From Pseudomonas anatoliensis (GTDB lineage: Bacteria > Pseudomonadota > Gammaproteobacteria > Pseudomonadales > Pseudomonadaceae), in contig NZ_JACVHC010000002.1 in the NCBI RefSeq assembly GCF_017976235.1, positions 806,001 through 870,000 on the forward strand: a stretch of 64,000 bases of DNA, given 5' to 3'. Position numbers and translations under genes: made by a program. The notes below the pieces were generated by a model, which did not search any database, was not told where the DNA came from, and was given only the letters and a program-made list of their open reading frames with translations. Below, one piece after another: positions 58,001 through 64,000 of this stretch (position 1 is the stretch's first letter; the number at the start of each line of letters is the position of its first letter).

Positions 58001-61000
58001 CTGCGAAAACCCACAGGGCGGCCAGCAGCATCGCCACGCGCAAACCGTCAGCGTGCGCCTCGATGCCGAGCGCACCCGACAATTGCTGCAACAGGCGCCA
58101 AGTGCTTATCGCACGCAGGTCAACGATCTGCTGCTGACCGCGTTGGCCCGTGTGCTGTGCCGCTGGAGCGGTCAGTCTTCGGCGCTGATTCAACTGGAAG
58201 GCCACGGCCGCGAAACCCTGTTCGACGAGATCGACCTGACCCGCACCGTCGGCTGGTTCACCAGCGCCTATCCATTGCGCCTGACCCCGCACAACATCGA
58301 AGAAGCCGCCGGGCAGGGCGCTTCGATCAAGGCGATCAAGGAGCAGTTGCGCGCCGTGCCGCACAAAGGCCTGGGTTATGGCGTGCTGCGTTATCTGGCG
58401 GATGACCTCAGCCAACGCAGCATGGCCGCGCTGCCGAATGCGCCGATCACCTTCAACTACCTTGGCCAGTTCGACCAGAGTTTCGCCAGCGATGCGCTGT
58501 TCCATCCGCTGGATGAACCGGTCGGCGCGGCCCACGATCCGCAGGCGCCGTTGCCGAACGAGTTGAGCGTCGACAGTCAGGTCTACGGCGGTGAACTGCT
58601 GCTGCGCTGGACCTTCAGCGCCGAACGTTACGAGGCGCAGACCATCAATGATCTGGCCGACGCCTACCTGGGCGAATTGCAAAGCCTGATCGAGCATTGC
58701 CTGAAAGCTGAGGCCGGTGGCCTGACGCCGTCGGACTTCCCGCTGGCGAAACTGACCCAGGCGCAACTCGATGCCTTGCCGGTGCCTGCCGCACACATTG
58801 AAGACGTCTATCCGCTGACGCCGATGCAGGAAGGCATGTTGCTGCACACCTTGCTCGAACCGGGCACCGGTCTGTACTACATGCAGGATCGCTACCGCAT
58901 CAACAGCGAACTCGACCCCGAGCGTTTCGCTCAAGCGTGGCAAGCCGTAATCGGCCGTCATGAAGCGTTGCGTGCCTCGTTCTGCTGGAACGTCGGCGAA
59001 GACATGCTGCAAGTGATTCACACGCCGGGGCGCACGCCAATCGAGTACTTGGATTGGAGCGCCATCAGCGACGCCGAGCAGGAACCCAAGCTGCAAGCGC
59101 TGCTCAAAAGCGAGCGCGAAGCCGGGTTCGATCTGCTCAGTCAGGCACCGTTCCACTTGCGTCTGATCAAGGTCGGCGCGGCGCGTTACTGGTTCATGAT
59201 GAGCAACCACCACATCCTCATCGATGCCTGGTGCCGTTCGCTGCTGATGAACGATTTCTTCGAGATCTACACCGCGCTTGGCGAAGGTCGCGAAGCTCAA
59301 CTGAGCGTGCCGCCGCGTTATCGCGATTACATCGGCTGGCTGCAACGTCAGAGTCTTGCCGAAGCGCGTCAGTGGTGGCAGCAAAACCTGCAAGGGTTTG
59401 AACGCACCACGCCGATCCCGAGCGACCGACCGTTCCTGCGTGAACATGCCGGCGAGAGCGGCGGCATGATCGTCGGTGATCGCTACACCCGTCTCGATGT
59501 TGCGGACGGTGCTCGTCTGCGTGAGCTGGCCCAGGCCCATCAACTGACCATCAATACCTTCGCCCAAGCGGCATGGGCACTGGTGCTGCGGCGCATGAGC
59601 GGTGATCGCGACGTGCTGTTCGGTGTGACCGTTGCCGGGCGTCCGGTTGAGATGCCGGAAATGCAACGCACCGTCGGCCTGTTCATCAACAGTATCGCGC
59701 TGCGGGTGCAGATGCCGGCGGACTATCAGCGCACCAGCGTGCGTCAGTGGCTGAGCGGTCTGCTCGACAGCAACATGCAACTGCGCGAGTACGAATACCT
59801 GCCGCTGGTGAGCATTCAGGAGCAGAGCGAACTGCCGAAAGGCCAACCGCTGTTCGACAGCCTGTTTGTGTTCGAGAACGCGCCGGTAGAAGTCTCGGTA
59901 CTGGACCGTGCGCAGAGCCTGAACGCGACCTCGGATTCGGGACGCACCCACACCAACTTCCCGCTGACGGCGGTGTGTTATCCGGGCGATGACCTTGGGC
60001 TGCACCTGTCGTATGACCAGCGTTACTTCGACGAGTCGACGGTCGAGCGCATGCTCGGCGAGTTCAAGCGTCTGCTGCTGGCGCTGGTCGACGGTTTCCA
60101 TGGCGACATGGCCGATCTGCCGTTGCTGGGCCGTGAGGAGCAGGACTTCCTGCTCCACGGTTGCAATCAGAGCGCCCACGATTATCCGTTGGAGCAGAGC
60201 TACGTTTCGCTGTTCGAAGCGCAGGTTGCGGCGCATCCGGAGCGTATTGCCGCCAGTTGCCTGGATGTTCAATTGAGCTATCAGGCGCTGAACCAGAATG
60301 CCAACCGTCTCGGCCATGCCTTGGTCGCGGCCGGGGTGCAAATGGATCAACCGGTGGCGTTGCTGGCCGAGCGTAATCTTGATTTGCTGGGCATGATCAT
60401 CGGCAGCTTCAAGGCGGGTGCCGGTTACTTGCCGCTGGACCCGGGTCTGCCGAGTCAGCGTCTGCAACGGATCATTGAGCTGAGCCGCACGCCAGTGCTG
60501 ATGTGCAGCGAGGCGTGCCGTGAACAGGCGCAGACGTTGCTCGATGAATTCAGTTGCGCCAATCGTCCACGCTTGCTGGTGTGGGAAGAGGTGCAAGCGT
60601 TGGCGACATCGGCGCAGAACCCTGGCATTCACAGTGGCCCGGACAACCTCGCCTATGTGATCTACACCTCCGGCTCCACCGGTCTGCCGAAAGGCGTAAT
60701 GGTCGAGCAGCGCGGCATGCTCAACAATCAGTTGAGCAAGGTGCCGTACCTCGATTTGAGCGAGGCCGACGTGATCGCGCAAACCGCTTCGCAGAGCTTC
60801 GATATTTCGGTCTGGCAGTTCCTCGCTGCACCGCTGTTTGGTGCACGGGTCGACATCGTGCCGAATACCATCGCTCACGATCCGCAAGGGTTGCTGGTGC
60901 ATGTGCAGGCCCAGGGCATTACCGTGCTGGAGAGTGTGCCGTCGCTGATTCAGGGCATGCTCGCCTCGGATCGTCTGAGTCTCGACGGTCTGCGCTGGAT

Positions 61001-62042
61001 GCTGCCGACCGGTGAAGCAATGCCGCCGGAACTGGCGCACCAATGGCTGCTGCGTTACCCGGACATTGGTCTGGTCAACGCTTATGGTCCGGCGGAATGC
61101 TCGGACGACGTGGCGTTCTACCGCGTGGACATGGCGTCGACTCGCGGCAGCTATTTGCCGATCGGTACGCCGACCGACAACAACTTGCTGTACCTGCTTG
61201 ATGGCGCCCTGGAACTGGTGCCGTTGGGCGCAGTGGGTGAGTTGTGCGTGGCGGGCACCGGGGTAGGGCGCGGCTATGTCAGCGATCCGCTGCGAACCGC
61301 GCCGGTGTTTGTGCCGAACCCGTTCGGCGCACCGGGCGAACGCTTGTATCGCACCGGTGACCTGGCGCGACGCCGTAGCGATGGCGTGCTGGAATACGTC
61401 GGTCGTGTCGACCATCAGGTGAAGATTCGCGGTTACCGCATCGAGTTGGGTGAAATCGAAGCGCGTCTGCACGAGCAACCGGAAGTTCGCGATGCGGCGG
61501 TCGGTGTGCAGGAAGGCATCAACGGCAAGCATCTGGTCGGCTATCTGGTGGCAGCGGATTCTGCCCTGAACCCGAGCGATCGCCTGGAGCGCATCAAGCA
61601 ACGCCTGCGCAGTGAACTGCCGGAATACATGGTGCCGTTGCACTGGCTGTGGCTTGCGCAGATGCCGCTCAATGCCAACGGCAAGCTTGATCGCAAGGCC
61701 TTGCCGGCACTGGAGATCGGTCAGTTGCAGAGCCATGATTACCTGGCGCCGCGCAACGAGCTGGAGCAAACCCTGGCAGATATCTGGGCCGAGGTGCTGA
61801 AGGTCGAGCAGGTTGGCGTGCGCGACAACTTCTTCGAACTCGGCGGGCACTCATTGCTGGCCACCCAGATCGCCTCGCGCGTACAGAAAACCCTGCAACG
61901 CGATGTGCCGCTGCGAGCGATGTTCGAATGCAGCACGGTTGCGGAACTGGCCGAGTACATCGATGGGCTGGCGGCCAGTGAAATCACTGAGGAGAAGGTG
62001 GATCGGTTGAATGATCTGATGGCGGAGCTGGAGGGTTTTTAA
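49044..62042 (+). CDS. pvdL: Pyoverdine chromophore NRPS PvdL
   Basis: 4332 residues, about the length of P. aeruginosa PvdL (~4340). Order: acyl-CoA ligase (about 1-590, [12 protein letters not shown] near 167), carrier 1 (Ser ~611 in [11 protein letters not shown]); condensation (HHIIADGW ~801), adenylation ([12 protein letters not shown] ~1273), carrier 2 (~1666, GGHSLLATQ). Then condensation with variant HHIVTEGW (~1856), adenylation (~2337), carrier 3 of the GGDSILSIQ type (~2737), epimerase (~2790-3230, [10 protein letters not shown]). Last are condensation with HHILIDAW (~3388), adenylation (~3874) and carrier 4 (~4270). No thioesterase; the chain passes to another PVD synthetase. In the family the modules load myristate, L-Glu, D-Tyr and L-Dab, making the acylated chromophore precursor. 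The ATG follows CAGGAAACC. Confidence 0.96.
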   Translation: MTDAFELPSTLVHALQRRAALTPDRLALRFLAENEEQAVVLSYRELDQRARTIAAALQAEAEFADRAVLLFPSGPDYVAAFFGCLYAGVIAVPAYPPESARRHHQERLLSIIADAEPRLLLTSADLRDALQQIEGAPPLLCVDTLDSALAERWVEPTLPADHIAFLQYTSGSTALPKGVQVSHGNLVANELLIRHGFGIDVNPDDVIVSWLPLYHDMGLIGGLLQPIFSGVPCILMSPAYFLGRPLRWLEAISQYGGTISGGPDFAYRLCSERVSESALERLDLSRWRVAYSGSEPIRLDTNERFAEKFAACGFSADSFMASYGLAEATLFVAGTPRGKGIPALRVDDQALAQNRAEPGDGSAIMSCGISQPEHAVLIVEPTRLEELADNAVGEVWAAGPSIAHGYWRNPEASAKTFVQHAGRTWLRTGDLGFMRNGELFITGRLKDMLIVRGHNLYPQDIEKTVESEVEVVRKGRVAAFAVTQDGEEGIGIAAEISRSVQKILPPEALIKAIRQAVAEGYQQAPSVVVLLNPGALPKTSSGKLQRSACRNRLADGSLDSYAVFPSDEVQGVESTLQGSELEALIGKIWAEQLNVKQVNADDHFFLLGGNSIAATQVIARVREELGLALSLRLLFEAPTLSAFAAAVALEQQNGASVQGTINALSRTEPMPQSLAQNRLWITWQLDPQSSAYNIPGALRLRGELDEDALRASFQQLIERHESLRTRFFERDGVALQQVDAAAEFNLQLVDISDLPTHEREARAEQIREDEARTRFDLEKGPLLRVRLIRLDDEDHQLLVTMHHIIADGWSLNVLIDEFSRLYAAASQGQSTELAALPTQYADYGSWQRQWLAQGEGERQLTYWKTQLGDEHPTLELATDHPRAAQQLLSASRHSVRLSISLSETIRQTAQAHDATPFMLLLAAFQSLLHRYSGQRDIRIGVPNANRPRLETQGLIGFFINTQVLRADVDSRLSFTELLAQTREAALGAQAHQDLPFEQLLEAFPQAREQGLFQVMFNHQQRDLSALKRLPGLLAEELPWHSREAKFDLQLHSEEDRNGRLTLSFDYADELFDAATIGRLAEHFSNLLRDACERPHHAIGDLQLLTASESELQSDWSRAPCAKAEQWLPELLNEQLRLTPQRTALVWEGGSLDFAELHAQSNRLAHYLRDKGVGPDVCVAIAAERSPQLLIGLLAVIKAGGAYVPLDPDYPAERLAYMLSDSGVELLLTQTALLDRLPASDGVSGIAMDALHLENWPSHAPGLHLHGDNLAYVIYTSGSTGQPKGVGNTHAALAERLQWMQNTYRLNDSDVLMQKAPISFDVSVWECFWPLITGARLLITAPGEHRDPHRIAQLVQQYGVTTLHFVPPLLSLFIDEPLSSECTSLRRVFSGGEALPAELRNRVLAQLPAVQLHNRYGPTETAINVTHWHCTAADGERSPIGRPLGNVVCRVLDADLNPVPAGVPGELCISGIGLARGYLGRPALTAERFVVDPLGEQGARLYRTGDRARWSADGVIEYLGRLDQQVKLRGFRVEPEEIEARLLAQDGVAQAVVLVRETAGGAQLIGYFTATDASADQDAQIARLKTALAAELPEYMVPAQLMRLDAMPLSPSGKLDRRALPEPQWQVREHVEPVTELEQKIAAIWREVLGLAQVGLRDDFFALGGHSLLATQIISRTRQACDVELPLRALFEHSELGDFAEQIRLIQVSGRTNKQPPIEKVDRSQPVPLSYSQQRMWFLWQMEPDSPAYNVGGMARLRGVLHVEHFEAALQALILRHETLRTTFPSVDGVARQQVHAETGVRMGWKDFSTLAADLREQKVQQLADEEAHLPFDLETGPLLRACLVKTAEHEHYFVLTLHHIVTEGWAMDIFARELSALYEAFVDDRESPLESLPVQYLDYSVWQRNWLESGERQRQLDYWTAQLGREHPLLELPGDRPRPPVQSHQGELFRFDLSDDVAARVRAFNAQNGLTLFMTMTAALATLLYRYSGQTDLRIGAPVANRIRPESEGLIGAFLNTQVLRCQLDGQMSVGELFEQVRHTVIEGQSHQDLPFDHLVEALQPPRSAAYNPLFQVMCNVQRWEFQQSRMLAGMTVEYLANDARATKFDLNLEVTDLDHRLGCCLTYSTDLFDEPTIARMAGHWRNLLEALIADPQQRLSELPLLDAPEQQRLLDSLGVEPGEHRLDQCIHHLFAEQALLRKDAPALTFAGQTLSYAELDARANRLAWALRERGVGPQVRVGLALERSLEMVIGLLAILKAGGAYVPLDPEYPLDRLHYMIEDSRIGLLLSDRAMFNALGDLPSSVASWCLEEDSAALADFPATELPFISLPQHQAYLIYTSGSTGKPKGVVVSHGEIAMHCQAVIERFGMRPDDCELHFYSINFDAATERLLVPLLSGAQVVLRAQGQWDAEEICGLIRTHRINVLGFTPSYGSQLAQFLATQNDILPVRMIITGGEALTGEHLQRIRAAFKPSLFFNAYGPTETVVMPLASLAPDVLEEGAGSVPIGSVIGARVAYILDADLALVPQGATGELFVGGAGLAQAYHDRPGITAERFVADPFAADGGRMYRTGDLVRQRADGLVEYLGRIDHQVKIRGFRIELGEIETRLLDHDSIREAVVLALDAPSGKQLVGYLVTEIAEHSEAEQAQLREALKTHLKAQLPDYMVPTHLILLASMPLTANGKLDRRALPAPDPELNRQDYVAPSNELEQTLAQIWCEVLNVEQVGLNDNFFELGGDSILSIQVVSRARQQGIHFSPRDLFQHQTVQTLAAVASRTELVTAEQGLVAGESRLTPIQHWFFDTDIPQRQHWNQALLLGPTTALERQLLERALLAVIEQHDALRLRFTEVGGQWQAVHQPVSDAVVLSSVRVASMDKCEALFADAQRSLDLENGPLLRALLVDGPHAQQRLFIAIHHLVVDGVSWRVLLDDLQTVYRQLDAGQSVKLPAKTSAFKDWAARLQAYAGSESLREELNWWQTQLAGPSADLPCENPQGGQQHRHAQTVSVRLDAERTRQLLQQAPSAYRTQVNDLLLTALARVLCRWSGQSSALIQLEGHGRETLFDEIDLTRTVGWFTSAYPLRLTPHNIEEAAGQGASIKAIKEQLRAVPHKGLGYGVLRYLADDLSQRSMAALPNAPITFNYLGQFDQSFASDALFHPLDEPVGAAHDPQAPLPNELSVDSQVYGGELLLRWTFSAERYEAQTINDLADAYLGELQSLIEHCLKAEAGGLTPSDFPLAKLTQAQLDALPVPAAHIEDVYPLTPMQEGMLLHTLLEPGTGLYYMQDRYRINSELDPERFAQAWQAVIGRHEALRASFCWNVGEDMLQVIHTPGRTPIEYLDWSAISDAEQEPKLQALLKSEREAGFDLLSQAPFHLRLIKVGAARYWFMMSNHHILIDAWCRSLLMNDFFEIYTALGEGREAQLSVPPRYRDYIGWLQRQSLAEARQWWQQNLQGFERTTPIPSDRPFLREHAGESGGMIVGDRYTRLDVADGARLRELAQAHQLTINTFAQAAWALVLRRMSGDRDVLFGVTVAGRPVEMPEMQRTVGLFINSIALRVQMPADYQRTSVRQWLSGLLDSNMQLREYEYLPLVSIQEQSELPKGQPLFDSLFVFENAPVEVSVLDRAQSLNATSDSGRTHTNFPLTAVCYPGDDLGLHLSYDQRYFDESTVERMLGEFKRLLLALVDGFHGDMADLPLLGREEQDFLLHGCNQSAHDYPLEQSYVSLFEAQVAAHPERIAASCLDVQLSYQALNQNANRLGHALVAAGVQMDQPVALLAERNLDLLGMIIGSFKAGAGYLPLDPGLPSQRLQRIIELSRTPVLMCSEACREQAQTLLDEFSCANRPRLLVWEEVQALATSAQNPGIHSGPDNLAYVIYTSGSTGLPKGVMVEQRGMLNNQLSKVPYLDLSEADVIAQTASQSFDISVWQFLAAPLFGARVDIVPNTIAHDPQGLLVHVQAQGITVLESVPSLIQGMLASDRLSLDGLRWMLPTGEAMPPELAHQWLLRYPDIGLVNAYGPAECSDDVAFYRVDMASTRGSYLPIGTPTDNNLLYLLDGALELVPLGAVGELCVAGTGVGRGYVSDPLRTAPVFVPNPFGAPGERLYRTGDLARRRSDGVLEYVGRVDHQVKIRGYRIELGEIEARLHEQPEVRDAAVGVQEGINGKHLVGYLVAADSALNPSDRLERIKQRLRSELPEYMVPLHWLWLAQMPLNANGKLDRKALPALEIGQLQSHDYLAPRNELEQTLADIWAEVLKVEQVGVRDNFFELGGHSLLATQIASRVQKTLQRDVPLRAMFECSTVAELAEYIDGLAASEITEEKVDRLNDLMAELEGF

Positions 62043-62045
62043 AAG

Positions 62046-62124
62046 CAAAAGATCGCAGCCTGCGGCAGCTCCTACAGAGAAATATGCGTTTCCCTGTAGG
62101 AGCTGCCGCAGGCTGCGATCTTTT
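62046..62124. repeat. REP inverted pair
   Basis: CAAAAGATCGCAGCCTGCGG... and its inverted copy start 4 bases after the pvdL stop. The arms are near perfect and the internal variable bases co-vary (CCTGCGG / CCGCAGG). Confidence 0.9.
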
Positions 62125-62201
62125 CGCTTTTCAGACAATTGACTGCCGAGTAGTAGCAGCTCAGTCTGCCGGTTCTCTTTTGGCAAACGAGGGGTTAGTC
62201 G

Positions 62202-63023
62202 ATGCCTTTTTTCACGGTTGACGGACAAGCACTTCACTACATCGATCAAGGCACAGGCCCGGCCGTGTTACTGGCGGGCAGCTACCTGTGGGATCAGGCC
62301 ATGTGGGCGCCGCAGATCGCCGCGCTGGCGCCGCACTATCGGGTGATTGCGCTGGATCTCTGGGGCCACGGCGAATCCGGTCGATTGCCGGAAAACACCA
62401 CATCGCTGGATGACATCGCGCGTCAGGCGCAGGCGTTGCTCGATCATCTGGATATCGACCAGATCACCCTGGTCGGCCTGTCGGTTGGCGGTATGTGGGG
62501 CGTGCGTCTGGCGCTGTCGGCACCGCATCGGATAAACGGTTTGGTGCTGATGGACACCTATGTCGGCGTAGAACCCGAGCCAACCCGTCAGTACTACTTC
62601 TCGCTGTTCAAACAGATTGAAGACAGCGGCGAAATATCAGACGCGTTGCTCGACATCGTCGTACCGATTTTCTTCCGCCCGGGCATCGATCCCCAATCGG
62701 CGCTGTATCAGGACTTTCGCGCGAAACTGGCGGGGTATTCATCCGAGCGCCTGCGCGAAAGCATCGTACCGATGGGCCGCATCACCTTCGGCCGCGATGA
62801 TCTGTTGCCACGTCTGGGCGAGCTGAACGCTGCAATTACTCTGGTGCTGTGCGGTGATCAGGACAAACCCCGGCCACCGGCCGAAGCGCAGGAAATGGCT
62901 GAACTGATCGGTTGCCCGTGCGTGTTGGTGCCGGAGGCGGGGCATATCTCCAATCTGGAGAATCCGCAGTTTGTGAATGACGCGTTGCTGAAGTTTTTGG
63001 CTGAGCATCATTCGCGGCGCTGA
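62202..63023 (+). CDS. Alpha/beta hydrolase
   Basis: 273 residues. The nucleophile is Ser94 in VGLSVGGMWG, the histidine is in EAGHISNLENP (about residue 247), and the acid is probably Asp in LCGDQDKPRP. GSYLWDQAMW replaces the usual HG oxyanion loop. It is cytoplasmic, of the 3-oxoadipate-enol-lactonase/peroxidase-like group; the substrate cannot be told. It follows pvdL but is separated by a REP pair and has no PvdS box that I can see, so a pyoverdine role is not supported. Confidence 0.85.
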   Translation: MPFFTVDGQALHYIDQGTGPAVLLAGSYLWDQAMWAPQIAALAPHYRVIALDLWGHGESGRLPENTTSLDDIARQAQALLDHLDIDQITLVGLSVGGMWGVRLALSAPHRINGLVLMDTYVGVEPEPTRQYYFSLFKQIEDSGEISDALLDIVVPIFFRPGIDPQSALYQDFRAKLAGYSSERLRESIVPMGRITFGRDDLLPRLGELNAAITLVLCGDQDKPRPPAEAQEMAELIGCPCVLVPEAGHISNLENPQFVNDALLKFLAEHHSRR

Positions 63024-63028
63024 TGAGA

Positions 63029-63103
63029 AAAAGATCGCAGCGTGCCGCAGGTCCTACAGGGATATGCGTTTTCTGTAGGAGCTGCGGCACGCTGCGATCT
63101 TTT
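63029..63103. repeat. REP inverted pair
   Basis: AAAAGATCGCAGCGTGCCGC... and inverted copy, between the convergent hydrolase and dsbG genes. One arm carries a change (CAGGTCC for CAGCTCC). Confidence 0.88.
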
Positions 63104-63111
63104 GATCTTGC

Positions 63112-63882
63112 TTATTTAGGTCCGAGAATCTTCGCCAACTTGTCCGGCGTCGGCGCGCCTTGTTGCTGTTGCAGTTCACCCTTGGCATCCATGTAGAAAA
63201 TCGCCGGAGTGGCCTGCAATTCCAGGTCATCCATCAACTGCATGTTCGCCGCCAATTTTGTCTGCACGGCTACCGGGATGTCTTTCAAGGCCTTGAGCGA
63301 ACTGCCCTTGCCGGCCTTTTCGTGATCCTCCAGCGCTTTGGCCGGGTCTTTGGCGGCGAGCAACGCGGCGGATTTGCCCGGGCTGTCTTCGCGGATGATC
63401 CCGACCATGATGTGGCGCAACTGCACTTTGCCGGACTTGACCCACGGGCGGGCCTGTTCCCAGAACACGTTGCAGTAAGGGCAGTTCGGATCGCTGAACA
63501 GGTACACCGTGCGCGGCGCATCCTTGTTGCCGTCCTGAATCCAGTTGCTCGCCTCGAACTTGGCCCAGACCTCCTTGGCCATTGGCGCGTACACCAGTTT
63601 CTGCAACGGTTCGCTGCTCAGGTCTTTGCCGTCGGCGTCGTACAGGTTGCCGAGCAGAACGTGTTTACCGTCCGGGGTCAGGTATAACGCCATGCCACGG
63701 TTCTGGTATTGCGCCGCGTAACCGCGCAAGCCGTCGGGGGCGTCGAACTGGCCGACGATTTTCGCGCCTTTGGCTTCGATCTGCTTGATCGCGGCAGGCA
63801 ATTCTTCAGCGGCCTGAACCGACGGCAGTTGCAACAGGGCAGTGCCCAGAGTCAGCGTCAGCAGGTGGCGGAGGCGGGGCAT
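63112..63882 (-). CDS. dsbG: Periplasmic disulfide isomerase/reductase DsbG
   Basis: 256 residues. Signal peptide ending SVQAA; an N-terminal dimerisation domain (~25-95), then a thioredoxin domain with the active pair Cys134/Cys137 in DPNCPYCNVF and the cis-Pro loop ATPAIF. DsbG protects single cysteines from sulfenylation and is kept reduced by a DsbD-type protein. The C-terminal QQQQGAP is atypical but harmless. Confidence 0.92.
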   Translation of the reverse strand: MPRLRHLLTLTLGTALLQLPSVQAAEELPAAIKQIEAKGAKIVGQFDAPDGLRGYAAQYQNRGMALYLTPDGKHVLLGNLYDADGKDLSSEPLQKLVYAPMAKEVWAKFEASNWIQDGNKDAPRTVYLFSDPNCPYCNVFWEQARPWVKSGKVQLRHIMVGIIREDSPGKSAALLAAKDPAKALEDHEKAGKGSSLKALKDIPVAVQTKLAANMQLMDDLELQATPAIFYMDAKGELQQQQGAPTPDKLAKILGPK

Positions 63883-64000
63883 GGCAGTTTCCTTGACGAA
63901 GTGGCCGGTGCGGAGGCCGGGTTCGGATTTGAATTCGGGGTGTCGAAGTTTTCCATTGCACGAGCCAGACTGGCGTTCGACAACTCGCCCAGGTGACTGG
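63858..64000 (-). CDS. Possible 3' end of a gene upstream of dsbG
   Basis: An open minus-strand frame enters from the window edge, reads SHLGELSNASLARAMENF and ends in a TGA 25 bases inside dsbG. The helical start and Pro/Ser/Ala-rich tail look like a protein C-terminus. In P. aeruginosa, as I recall, dsbG follows TlpA/DsbD-like genes, so a thiol-redox partner is likely. Only ~47 residues are visible, so no identity is given. Confidence 0.35.
   Translation of the reverse strand, partial: SHLGELSNASLARAMENFDTPNSNPNPASAPATSSRKLPCPASATC

Noticed and set aside
57939..61850. Very long antisense reading frame (about 1300 codons) opposite pvdL; a similar one at 53475-56432
   Set aside because: pvdL is supported across its full length by NRPS motifs; high-GC codon bias leaves antisense frames open, and these have no domains or ribosome sites.
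62202..63023. Alpha/beta hydrolase as the missing pyoverdine thioesterase
   Set aside because: It lies beyond a REP pair, has no visible PvdS box and resembles the enol-lactonase/peroxidase group, not type II NRPS thioesterases such as PvdG.
1..64000. CRISPR arrays, IS elements, prophage, tRNA/rRNA genes
   Set aside because: No regularly spaced direct repeats, transposase or integrase motifs, tRNA-like cloverleaf or rRNA sequence seen in reading the window; repeats found are REP doublets.

Overview
The window looks like a chromosomal segment of a fluorescent pseudomonad of the Pseudomonas fluorescens group. Pointers are the pyoverdine genes pvdS and pvdL, a complete atuRABCDEF set, and a tpm-htpX-alaA-msrB-gpx-ospR-sagS block that, as I recall it, matches the PA2824-PA2832 neighbourhood of P. 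aeruginosa. Several Pseudomonas-type REP hairpins also sit between genes. I see no insertion sequence, prophage, CRISPR array, tRNA or rRNA.

Left part (1-16 kb): redox and stress repair (thiopurine methyltransferase, HtpX, AlaA, MsrB, glutathione peroxidase with its thiol-based MarR regulator OspR). It is followed by signalling genes: the hybrid kinase SagS, a DUF815 ATPase coupled to a free-methionine-R-sulfoxide reductase, a large membrane HD-GYP protein, and a BvgAS/EvgAS-type phosphorelay.

Middle (16-35 kb): Dgt, an EAL phosphodiesterase with a YkuI-like C-terminal domain, a YqjD-YqjE-YqjK-like envelope trio, an ammonium transporter behind a good sigma-54 promoter, a KefB-type antiporter, a LexA-boxed small gene, an RluA-family pseudouridine synthase, molybdopterin genes mobA / moaB-moeA, a YegS lipid kinase, a NarL-type two-component pair, CheV behind a sigma-28 promoter, a MOSC protein and PpnP.

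Right-middle (35-44.7 kb): the atu operon for acyclic terpene (citronellol/geraniol) catabolism, minus strand, order A-B-C-D-E-F. It is divergent from the TetR regulator atuR, and two mirror-image operator palindromes lie between them. Then come a periplasmic binding-like protein and a lower-GC orphan gene with Ig-like and jelly-roll-like regions.

Right end (47-64 kb): the pyoverdine start locus. A siderophore-type N-acetyltransferase and the 13-kb NRPS gene pvdL each have a match to the PvdS promoter pattern (TAATT-N16-CGT). The sigma factor gene pvdS, between them on the minus strand, has a Fur box. PvdL reads acyl ligase-PCP / C-A-PCP / C-A-PCP-E / C-A-PCP with no thioesterase, as expected for the enzyme that begins the acylated chromophore peptide. 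The acetyltransferase suggests that this strain's pyoverdine carries acetyl-hydroxyornithine. An alpha/beta hydrolase and dsbG close the window. I found no wholly new system; the best leads are the regulatory sites and a few architecturally odd proteins listed under findings.
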